DNA of 22,263 nucleotides from CAYLNK01 sp964384675 (GTDB lineage: Bacteria > Acidobacteriota > Thermoanaerobaculia > UBA5066), in NCBI GenBank assembly GCA_964384675.1, contig CAYLNK010000075.1:1-22263 (forward strand), given 5' to 3'. The notes under the pieces were generated by a model. It made no database searches. It saw only the letters and a list, made by a program, of their open reading frames with translations, and was not told the origin of the DNA. Each line of letters opens with the position of its first letter. Within the stretch, counting starts at the first letter, position 1. Shown in pieces: positions 7,202-13,812 of the stretch. Both the position numbers and the translations under genes were made by a program.

Positions 7202-8098
7202 ATGAACCGGCTGGCGGCCGCCGTCCTGGACCGCCTCCCCGGATCGCTCCGGGACCAGGGGTTCCGGCTGGACCGGTTCGGGCTCCTGTCATGGCTCGCG
7301 GCCCGGAGCCGCGTGAGCGCGTTCGTGGTGGACGGCGACGCCGGCCCGGTGGAGGGCTCGTCGCGAGACCTCGGCGTCCTGCGCGGCTACGCCCGGGACG
7401 GGAGCTGGGCGCCGCTGACGGTGAGGCTGCTGCGCGACGCCCTGGCCCGCGGGGGCACCTACCTCGACGTCGGAGCGAACATCGGCCTCACGACCCTACC
7501 GATCGCCCGCGATCCCGCTGTCGTCTGCCACGCCTTCGAGCCCGACCCGGAGAGCTTCGGATATCTCTCCCGGAACGTCGCCCGCCACGGCGTGGGGGGC
7601 AGCGTCACCCTCCGGCAGCTGGCCCTCTTCGACCGGCCCGGCACGCTGCCGCTCGCGGTGGCGTCCGCCAACCGTGGCGACAACCGGCTGGCGCCGCCGG
7701 GCCCGGGCGATCCCGAGACCGGAGGCCGCCGGACCGTCGACGTCGCGCTCGCCCGGCTCGACGACACGCTCGACCCCGCGACGCTGCGCCGCCCGATCGT
7801 CGTGAAGATCGACACGCAGGGGGCCGAGCCGCTGGTCGTCGCCGGCGGGTCGCGCCTCCTCGCCGAGACGTCGCTCCTGATCCTCGAGTTCTGGCCCCAC
7901 GGCATGCGCGGCCTGGGCGGCGACGTGGAGGCGCTGATCGCCTTCCTCGACCGGACCTTCTCGAGCGGCTTCGTCCTCGCCGGCGAGCGGGATACCGCCG
8001 TGATCTGGGAGCCCATCGCGGTGGTGTCGGACAGGCTCCGGCGCTTCGCACGGGAGACGAGGGGGAGGCGCTACCTGGACGTGGGCGTCCGCAAGTGA
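7202..8098 (+). CDS. FkbM family SAM-dependent methyltransferase
   Basis: 298-aa cytoplasmic methyltransferase. The class I SAM-binding motif YLDVGANIGLTTL (about residues 92-104), the ribose-binding acidic motif FEPDPE (about 118-123), and the FkbM signature VVKIDTQGAEP (about 200-211) followed by a LILEFWPHGM strand are all present. Family members O-methylate sugars, lipids or natural products and often accompany glycan genes. Here it has no neighbours of that kind on the same strand; it stands alone between two hairpins, so the substrate is open. The start ATG 7202 has only a weak GGGA-like site upstream, but the frame upstream lacks domain sequence, and the predicted N-terminal ~90 residues are variable in this family. 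Confidence 0.9.
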   Translation: MNRLAAAVLDRLPGSLRDQGFRLDRFGLLSWLAARSRVSAFVVDGDAGPVEGSSRDLGVLRGYARDGSWAPLTVRLLRDALARGGTYLDVGANIGLTTLPIARDPAVVCHAFEPDPESFGYLSRNVARHGVGGSVTLRQLALFDRPGTLPLAVASANRGDNRLAPPGPGDPETGGRRTVDVALARLDDTLDPATLRRPIVVKIDTQGAEPLVVAGGSRLLAETSLLILEFWPHGMRGLGGDVEALIAFLDRTFSSGFVLAGERDTAVIWEPIAVVSDRLRRFARETRGRRYLDVGVRK

Positions 8099-8137
8099 CC
8101 CGGCGGCGGCCGGCGGCACCGCCGACCGCCCCGTGTT

Positions 8138-8153
8138 TCGGCGGCGCCGCCGA
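8138..8153. terminator. Perfect GC palindrome between convergent genes
   Basis: TCGGCGGCGCCGCCGA is a fully self-complementary 16-bp sequence in the 73-bp gap between the FkbM and LysM-like stop codons. Its position suggests a bidirectional transcription-ending hairpin, but no T tract follows, and a perfect palindrome must open a few central bases to form a loop. Confidence 0.35.
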
Positions 8154-8171
8154 GCCCTGGGCGGCGCCGGA

Positions 8172-9104
8172 TCACGCCAGGCTGTCGTGGACCCAGGGGA
8201 CCTCGTACTTGTTGACGGCCCAGTAGACGCTCAGCTCCAGACCGCCTCCGATCCCCGAGTCGATGACCGTCACAGCGACCTGGCTCGATCCGGGCTCGAC
8301 GCCGGCGAGGGCGTAGAGCCCCTTCATCGCGTTCGAGAGCTCGCTGAGCTGGTCGCCCTGCTCGAGGACGAGGTGTCCCAGCTTCGCCGCGTTCGCGATC
8401 TTCGCGATGTTCGGGAGCTTGGCCGCGGACTTCGCGAGCGCACCCCACTTCCCGCCGACGGCGACGTTGAAGTCCAGGCCGTCCGTCTGGACCCCTCTCA
8501 GGAAGGTGGGACGCTTGATGCCGGTGACGAAGACGAAGACGAGGCCGCCCGAGAGTCCCACACCCGGCCCCTGCCTCGAGGTGTGGATCCGCAGGAGGAA
8601 GCAGTCCGACATCGTCTCGTACGAGAACATCGCGGCGGAGACGACGTCGACGCCTTCGATGCCGCCGTGTCCGCCGACCTTCCCGCCGACCCCCCACCAC
8701 GTCCCGGACCTCGCCCACCAGGCCGGCGTCCCGTCGTCGTCATCCGGGATCGGCGTCGGAAGAGGGGGGGGAACGTAGGGGCCGGTGTTGATCGCCGCGT
8801 CCTCGGGGAAGAGGGTCCGGGTGAAGATGTGTCCGGGCTTGGCGCCGTCGCTGAACCGGTAGTTCTTCCCGTCGTCCGTCTCGAGGACGCATCCCACGAA
8901 GTTCTTCAGGTACCAGTTGACCTCCCGAGGGTCGGTCGTCCTGAAATTGAACTTCACGAGATCGATGGGCTGGCCCCAGCCATCCCGCTGCGAGAGCGAG
9001 GCCCAGCTCTCGCCGGACCGCACGCGGTGCCGGAACGCTCCCGGCGGACCCCACCGGCCTCCGTTGTACGGCATCTGCGGAAGCGGCTTCCTCATGAGCG
9101 CCAT
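8172..9104 (-). CDS. LysM-like domain protein with glycine-rich C-terminus of unknown function
   Basis: 310-aa protein. Residues about 24-95 look like a LysM-type peptidoglycan-binding module: HRVRSGESWASLSQRDGW, then DLVKFNF, an EVNWYL block and a GKNYRFSDGAKPGHIF end. A proline and aspartate linker (residues 109-126, PPPLPTP then DDDD) leads to a glycine-rich, tryptophan-containing region (128-150) and a hydrophobic, beta-rich C-terminal domain to residue 310 that I do not recognise. No signal peptide is visible, so if it meets the cell wall it must leave by another route. ATG 9104 has a GAGGAGG site 6 nt upstream; open frame further upstream is antisense to the M64 gene and was excluded. 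It stands alone, divergent from the M64 peptidase gene. Confidence 0.8.
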   Translation of the reverse strand: MALMRKPLPQMPYNGGRWGPPGAFRHRVRSGESWASLSQRDGWGQPIDLVKFNFRTTDPREVNWYLKNFVGCVLETDDGKNYRFSDGAKPGHIFTRTLFPEDAAINTGPYVPPPLPTPIPDDDDGTPAWWARSGTWWGVGGKVGGHGGIEGVDVVSAAMFSYETMSDCFLLRIHTSRQGPGVGLSGGLVFVFVTGIKRPTFLRGVQTDGLDFNVAVGGKWGALAKSAAKLPNIAKIANAAKLGHLVLEQGDQLSELSNAMKGLYALAGVEPGSSQVAVTVIDSGIGGGLELSVYWAVNKYEVPWVHDSLA

Positions 9105-9233
9105 GCGGGACCTCCTCGAAGCGAACGTCGGAAATGGTACCGGACGGCCGGAGCGAGGCGCGTGACGCAGGCCACAGGAATGAGCGGCGCCCGGAGAGTC
9201 TGGGCACCCGGGCCGCGCGGACGGCCTGCGCCG

Positions 9234-9239
9234 TAAGAT
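9234..9239 (+). promoter_or_regulatory. -10-like box directly before the M64 peptidase start
   Basis: TAAGAT (TANNNT type, 4 of 6 matches) ends 6 nt before the ATG at 9246, and no Shine-Dalgarno site precedes that ATG. The spacing fits a leaderless transcript. The rest of the 141-bp divergent region 9105-9245 shows no clear -35 box or operator. Confidence 0.3.
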
Positions 9240-9245
9240 CCCCGG

Positions 9246-10685
9246 ATGGTGCGCACGCTCGCTCTCGCCGCCGCCTTCCTCCTCGCCTCTCCGCCCGCCG
9301 CCGTGGCTCCGGCCTCCTCCGGGGCCTTCGACCGCGACTTCGCCGCCGACCGGACGATGCGCGTCGACGTCGTCCACACGGGGGACGCGGCCACCGAGAT
9401 CGTCACGCTCCACGCCGTCGTGAACGACGGAGCCTGGCCCGGCAGCCGGACGCGCCTGATCGACGAGACGAACCTCGGGGCGTACCAGTTCGTCGTGCTC
9501 GACCAGGAGACGAGCCGCCCGCTCTTCTCCCGCGGCTACTCGTCGGTCTACGGCGAGTACGAGACGACGGACGAGGCCAAGCACACCAAGCGCTCCTTCT
9601 CCGAGTCGCTCCGCTTCCCGTGGCCGAAGCGGCCGGTGCAGGTCGTCCTCAAGCGCCGCGACCGGCAGAACCTCTGGAAGGAGATCTGGTCCACCGCGAT
9701 CGACCCGGCCTCGCCCGCCGTGAACTCCGCCCGGCTCGCGCCCCGGGGCACGGTCTGGACGGTCCTCGAGAACGGGCCGGCCGCCGAGAAGGTCGACCTC
9801 CTGGTCCTCGGCGAGGGCTACACCGAGAAGGAGCTCCCGAAGTTCCACGCCGACGTGAAGCGCCTCGTCGAGGTGCTGTTCCGGCAGGAGCCGTTCAAGG
9901 GCCGCCGCAAGGACTTCAACGTGCGCGCCCTCGACCTCCCGTCCGCCGAGACCGGGATCAGCCGCCCGCAGTCGGGGATCTTCCGGCGCACCCCTCTCTC
10001 GGCCCAGTACGGGATCTTCGGCTCCGAGCGGTACGTCCTGACGTACGACGACCGGGCGCTCCGCGACGCCGCGTCGGCCGCCCCGTACGACTTCCTCGAG
10101 ATCCTCGTGAACGACGCGCGTTACGGCGGAGGCGGGATCTACGCCCACCAGGCCACCGCCTCGGTCGACACCGGCTTCGCCGACTACGTCTTCGTGCACG
10201 AGTTCGGGCACCACTTCGCCGGGCTCGCGGACGAGTACTACACGTCGGACGTGGCCTACGAGACCGGAGTCGCGGACAAGCCGGAGCCGTGGGAGCCCAA
10301 CGTCACCGCCCTGAAGGACCCGAAGAAGCCGAAGTGGGCCGACCTGGTGACGCCCGGCACGCCGCTCCCGACGCCGTGGGAGAAGGAGGCGTTCGAGGCC
10401 GACAGCAAGAAGGTCCAGGCCGAGCGCCGGAAGAGGATCGCCGCGGGCGCCTCCCCGGCCGAGATCGACTCGCTGTTCCGGGAGCAGCTCGTGCGCGACA
10501 CGAAGCTCCTGGGCGGGATGACGCACTCCGGAAAGGTCGGGGCGTTCGAGGGCGCCGCCTACGAGGCGAAGGGACTCTACCGGTCCTCGGCGGACTGCAT
10601 CATGTTCACGCGGGACGAGGTGGGCTTCTGCCCCGTGTGCCGGCGCGCGATCGAGCGGGTCATCGACGAGTACGCGCGGCCCTGA
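9246..10685 (+). CDS. Secreted M64 family zinc metallopeptidase (IgA peptidase M64-like)
   Basis: 479-aa protein with a signal peptide (MVRTLALAAAFLLASPPAAV), so exported. Residues about 25-160 match the N-terminal beta-rich domain of M64 proteins; the catalytic domain follows, with KVDLLVLGEGYTEKE, the DFNVRALDLPSAETG strand, an internal GGGIYAH block and the zinc site HEFGHHFAGLADEYY (H318, E319, H322). A C-terminal CIMFTRDEVGFCPVC segment gives three cysteines that may form disulfides. Family M64 was founded on a Clostridium IgA protease, but environmental members are general secreted peptidases, so IgA as a substrate should not be assumed. The gene stands alone. It has no Shine-Dalgarno site. 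Confidence 0.93.
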   Translation: MVRTLALAAAFLLASPPAAVAPASSGAFDRDFAADRTMRVDVVHTGDAATEIVTLHAVVNDGAWPGSRTRLIDETNLGAYQFVVLDQETSRPLFSRGYSSVYGEYETTDEAKHTKRSFSESLRFPWPKRPVQVVLKRRDRQNLWKEIWSTAIDPASPAVNSARLAPRGTVWTVLENGPAAEKVDLLVLGEGYTEKELPKFHADVKRLVEVLFRQEPFKGRRKDFNVRALDLPSAETGISRPQSGIFRRTPLSAQYGIFGSERYVLTYDDRALRDAASAAPYDFLEILVNDARYGGGGIYAHQATASVDTGFADYVFVHEFGHHFAGLADEYYTSDVAYETGVADKPEPWEPNVTALKDPKKPKWADLVTPGTPLPTPWEKEAFEADSKKVQAERRKRIAAGASPAEIDSLFREQLVRDTKLLGGMTHSGKVGAFEGAAYEAKGLYRSSADCIMFTRDEVGFCPVCRRAIERVIDEYARP

Positions 10686-10709
10686 CGCCGTCTCTCGGCC
10701 AGGGCCACC

Positions 10710-10835
10710 TCAGCGGGCTCGAGATGACGGGTCGCGCCAGCGGAGGCCCGGGAAACGGGCGAAGTCGGTGTCGCTGCTCTGAATCTCGCACCGGTGCTCG
10801 ATCGCGATCGCGGCGAGGTGCGCGTCCGTCGTGAG
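10710..10835 (-). pseudogene. 3' remnant of a VapC-type PIN-domain toxin
   Basis: 41 codons on the minus strand read TTDAHLAAIAIEH, then SSDTDFARF and GLRWRDP, then a stop at 10712-10710. This is the usual C-terminal end of VapC PIN-domain ribonucleases (the TDAHLAAIA helix and the SxDxDFxRFPGLxW block with late acidic residues). About the first 90 residues of a normal ~130-aa toxin, including the first catalytic Asp, are missing, and the frame begins straight after the antitoxin remnant. It cannot encode an active ribonuclease. Confidence 0.75.
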
Positions 10836-10945
10836 GCAGCACCGCGTTCAGCGTGTCCTTGAACGACGTGCGGCTCCCATGAGCGAGGTCCCGCAGGCGC
10901 GCCGCAACGTCCACCTCGAGCGTGACCGTCGTCCTCCGTCTGCAT
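10836..10945 (-). pseudogene. 5' remnant of a VapB-type ribbon-helix-helix antitoxin
   Basis: In one minus-strand frame the DNA reads RTTVTLEVDVAARLRDLA, then SRTSFKDTLNAVL. This is the ribbon-helix-helix DNA-binding domain found in antitoxins paired with PIN toxins. The only ATG (10945) is in a different frame: removing one base just after it would give MRRRTTVTL, as expected for this family. Its 3' half is absent and the sequence passes directly into the VapC tail. Both parts together mark a dead toxin-antitoxin locus. Confidence 0.7.
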
Positions 10946-10968
10946 CTTGATGCTCGGCACCGGAGTCG

Positions 10969-12498
10969 TCAGGATGCGTCACGGACGCGGCGCTTCCGGA
11001 GCGCCTTCGACAGACCCGCGAACGACCCGCGCATCCCGCCCCCGCCGTTGGACCACTCGGGCGAGGCCTTGTAGCGCCAGTGGGCCGCTCCGCCCCCCTC
11101 CGCGTGCTGGTGCATCGCGAGGGTCCGGATCTGGACCTCGAAGACGAGCCCGTCGGAGGACCGGACGCAGGTGTGGAGACTCCGGTACCCGTTCGCCTTC
11201 GGCTCGGCGATGTAGTCCTTGAAACGCAGCAGGAGCGGCTCGAACCTCTCGTGGATCGCGGCGAGCGCCGCGTAGCAGTCCTGCTCCGAGGGCACGATGA
11301 TCCGGAACGCGACGACGTCGTGGATCTGGTCGAGCGCCAGGCCCTTGGACTGCATCTTCCGCCAGATCCCGGCCGGGTGCTTGACACGGTGCTGGAGGGC
11401 CTTGTGCTTCACCGGCACCAGGGCCAGCGACTTTCGGATCTCGACCTCGCGATCGCGCAGCCAGCTCTTGCTCGCGGCGGGCAGGCTCGCCACCCGGCGT
11501 CTGATGTCGTCGAACGCCTCCGGCTCCAGGATCCGGAGGGCAGCGTCCTCGAGCCGCGACTTCAGCGGTCCCTCGCCGAGGCGCTCGGCCTCGAGGACGT
11601 CCCTCTCCCAGCTCTCCCGCGCCGCGGCCCGGGCGGCAGCGTCCCCGGGTCCCCGGGCCTCCAGGTAGCGGCACCGCGACAGGAGGTAGCGGCGGAGGAG
11701 CTTCCTGCGGAACGCGGCGTCCTCGCCGGAGCCGGCGGTGCCCTCCTCTTCCGCCGGGACCGGTGCGGCCGCGTCCGCGGCCTCGGCAGGCGTGGGGCCG
11801 AGCCCGAGCATCGCGCGTCGCTCGGCCTGCACCAGCCGTCGCACCGTCTCCTCGAGCTGCGTGCCCAGGTTCCGGAAGCGGTAGGCGAGCCACCGCATCT
11901 CCCAGGCGCCGCGGGGGATCGGAAGGCCGCTCCAGTACCCCATCTCCATCTGCCTGACGCCGTCGAGCAGTCGCCGGAGCGGGCGGTCGATCAGGAGCTG
12001 ATAGGCGACGTAGAGCGAGAGGAGGATCGAGGCGATCGCCACGGCGAGGCTGAGCAGCCACTGCTTCCAGCGCCGTTCGATGGTGGCGCCGAAGACGGCC
12101 CCCTCCTGCCAGACCTCCAGGAGGCCGCTGCCGCCCGGGAGGAGCACGTTGCGGATCGGCACCTCGGCGCGGAGCGAGCCCGGGGGAGGCGCCACGTGCG
12201 GCCCCAGACGCGACGACGCGGCCACGCGGCCACGGGTGTCGCGGAGGACCGCGTGCAGGCCCGCGTAGCCCCGCCGGAAATGGGCGTCCTGGAAGGTCCG
12301 GATCCGCTCCTCGAGCCCGCCGGCCGTGGTCGCGGCTTCGAGGTCGGAGGCCAGCGGCGCGGCGATCTGGGCGAGGAGGGTCTCGCGCTCCTCCCAGCCG
12401 CGGTCGATCTCTCTCCTCTGGACCACGAACGTGAGCGAGCCGAGGACGAGCGTCACGATGATCGAGGTCGTGAGGCCCAGGCGCCACCTCAGGGGCAC
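10969..12498 (-). CDS. Membrane-anchored RelA/SpoT-type (p)ppGpp synthetase with HAMP-like linker
   Basis: About 509 aa from GTG 12498. Order of parts: membrane segment 1 (about residues 9-27), an extracytoplasmic region (about 29-144), membrane segment 2 (147-169), a HAMP-like linker (170-220, RPLRRLLDGVRQMEMG), a helical acidic region, then the RelA/SpoT synthetase domain (about 345-500). The synthetase motifs are intact: HRVKHPAGIWRKM, D394 in IHDVVAFRII, RFKDYIAEPKANGYRSLHT, and E454 in FEVQIRT, 60 residues after D394 as in Rel enzymes (D264/E323 in Rel of Streptococcus equisimilis), plus a final AAHWRYK. It should transfer pyrophosphate from ATP to GDP or GTP. There is no HD hydrolase, TGS or ACT domain. 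The frame is open further upstream, but that part is low-complexity and covers the divergent promoter region. The start has only a poorly spaced AGGGGA site. Confidence 0.85.
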   Translation of the reverse strand: MPLRWRLGLTTSIIVTLVLGSLTFVVQRREIDRGWEERETLLAQIAAPLASDLEAATTAGGLEERIRTFQDAHFRRGYAGLHAVLRDTRGRVAASSRLGPHVAPPPGSLRAEVPIRNVLLPGGSGLLEVWQEGAVFGATIERRWKQWLLSLAVAIASILLSLYVAYQLLIDRPLRRLLDGVRQMEMGYWSGLPIPRGAWEMRWLAYRFRNLGTQLEETVRRLVQAERRAMLGLGPTPAEAADAAAPVPAEEEGTAGSGEDAAFRRKLLRRYLLSRCRYLEARGPGDAAARAAARESWERDVLEAERLGEGPLKSRLEDAALRILEPEAFDDIRRRVASLPAASKSWLRDREVEIRKSLALVPVKHKALQHRVKHPAGIWRKMQSKGLALDQIHDVVAFRIIVPSEQDCYAALAAIHERFEPLLLRFKDYIAEPKANGYRSLHTCVRSSDGLVFEVQIRTLAMHQHAEGGGAAHWRYKASPEWSNGGGGMRGSFAGLSKALRKRRVRDAS

Positions 12499-12652
12499 TC
12501 CCCTGAGCGGCGGGTCGCTCTGCCTCGTCTCACCACCGCGGAACACGAACCGTGTCAGGGTGCCTCCGCGAGAACCGTGCCCGGGAAGGATGTTAACGCC
12601 GCGGCGATGCCCCGCCGCCGCCGCCGCGGTCGTCTCCGGCGCGGGCTCGTAT

Positions 12653-12667
12653 TCTCCGCGGCGGAGA
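12653..12667. promoter_or_regulatory. Inverted repeat in the divergent synthetase / beta-lactamase promoter region
   Basis: TCTCCGC-G-GCGGAGA is a perfect 7+7 bp palindrome around one base, 69 bp before the beta-lactamase GTG and 154 bp before the synthetase start. A TATTCT hexamer (12650-12655) overlaps its left arm. It could be an operator for either gene. No regulator gene lies alongside, and short palindromes also occur by chance in such GC-rich DNA. The remainder of 12499-12736 contains a short CCG triplet run (about 12610-12627) and nothing else I can name. Confidence 0.35.
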
Positions 12668-12736
12668 TTTCCGTCCCCGCCCGGGGCGACCGGACCGGGC
12701 ACGCGCCTTGTAACGGCCCGGGGCCGGGAGGAGACC

Positions 12737-13765
12737 GTGACCCTCACCAGGAAGCTCGCCGCCACCGCCGTCCTGTCGCTCGCCCTCGCCGCCGCCGTCG
12801 CGAAGCCGCCGGGCCTTCGACCCGCGGCCCCCGCCCCGCTACCGGCGGCGCCGGCCGCCTCGGACCCGACGAGACTCCTCGACGAGCTCGCGCGGGCCTC
12901 GGGCGGACGTCTCGGCGTCCACGCGGTGCACGTCGAGTCGGGCCGGGCCCTGTCCCATCATGCGGGCGAGCGGTTCCGCATGGCGAGCACGTACAAGCTG
13001 CCCATCGCCGTCGCGGCGCTGCGCCTCGTCGACGCCGGGAAGATCCCGCTGGAGCGAAGGGTCGCGGTCGGGCAGGCGGACCTGCGGCGGGGTATGGGGA
13101 ACCAGCTGCGTCACGCCTGGAAGCCGGGAATGACGCAGTCGTTCCGCCAGCTGCTCGATCGGATGATGACCGAGAGCGACAACACGGCGACCGACCTGGT
13201 GCTCCGGGCCCTCGGGGGCCCGAAGGTCGTCGCCGCGATGCTGAAGGAGCAGGGCCTCACCGGGATCGACGTCAGCCGGTCCGAGCTGGAGATCGACGCG
13301 GACTTCAACGGTGTGACGGTGCCCGCCGACGGACGGATCCGGATCGAGCGGTTCGAGGCCCTCCGCCGCGCCGTCCCCGCCGCTCGGCGTACCGAGGCCC
13401 GGGCACGCTTCGAGGCCGACCGGCGCGACACCGCGACGCCGGAAGGGATGACCCGGCTCCTTTCGCGGCTGAGCCAGGGAGAGATCCTCTCTCCGGCGAG
13501 CCGCGGCGTCCTCTTCGACCTCCTGCGCCGGAACAGGACCGGCGACCGGCGAATCCGCGCGCTCCTCCCGGCCGGCACCGTCGTCCTGGACAAGACCGGC
13601 ACGATGGACGGCGTCTGCAACGACGTCGGCCTCATCGTCCTGCCCGACGGGACCCACGTGGCCCTCGCGATCTACACCGAGGGCGTGCCCAGGGAGCTCG
13701 AGGCCCGGGAGCGGACCGTCGCCGAAGCGGCGCGGATCGCGCACGCCCAGCTCGGCCCGTCGTGA
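12737..13765 (+). CDS. Class A beta-lactamase-like serine hydrolase, exported
   Basis: 342 aa with a signal peptide (MTLTRKLAATAVLSLALAAAVA). The class A layout is visible: STYK (S84 nucleophile, K87), SDN (S147-N149), an omega-loop candidate glutamate in SRSELEID (E183), and KTG (K286-G288). The omega loop lacks the usual ExxLN form, and about 50 residues of extra sequence, with an RRDTATPEG block, lie between it and KTG. Such features occur in environmental class A-like enzymes, so penicillin hydrolysis is likely but untested; a D,D-peptidase-like role is an alternative. The start is GTG 12737 with GGGAGGAG just upstream (12727-12734); the longer open frame upstream is antisense to the alarmone synthetase. 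It is divergent from the synthetase and ends at a strong hairpin. Confidence 0.88.
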   Translation: MTLTRKLAATAVLSLALAAAVAKPPGLRPAAPAPLPAAPAASDPTRLLDELARASGGRLGVHAVHVESGRALSHHAGERFRMASTYKLPIAVAALRLVDAGKIPLERRVAVGQADLRRGMGNQLRHAWKPGMTQSFRQLLDRMMTESDNTATDLVLRALGGPKVVAAMLKEQGLTGIDVSRSELEIDADFNGVTVPADGRIRIERFEALRRAVPAARRTEARARFEADRRDTATPEGMTRLLSRLSQGEILSPASRGVLFDLLRRNRTGDRRIRALLPAGTVVLDKTGTMDGVCNDVGLIVLPDGTHVALAIYTEGVPRELEARERTVAEAARIAHAQLGPS

Positions 13766-13767
13766 CG

Positions 13768-13805
13768 GGATCCGGGGGGCCGGGGCCGAACGGCCCCCCG
13801 GATCC
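13768..13805. terminator. Strong bidirectional terminator hairpin
   Basis: A perfect 15-bp inverted repeat (GGATCCGGGGGGCCG and its complement CGGCCCCCCGGATCC) around an 8-nt loop fills the 47-bp gap between the stop codons of the convergent beta-lactamase and BNR-propeller genes. There is no T tract, but the stem is long and almost all G-C, so it should act on both strands. Confidence 0.8.
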
Positions 13806-13812
13806 GACCTCG

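Noticed and set aside
9105..10526. Upstream extension of the LysM-like frame by about 470 codons
   Set aside because: It is antisense to the M64 peptidase gene; ATG 9104 has a GAGGAGG site at the right distance.
12610..12627. Short CCG triplet run in the divergent promoter region
   Set aside because: It is only a few units long and is explained by the base composition; no sign of a functional repeat.
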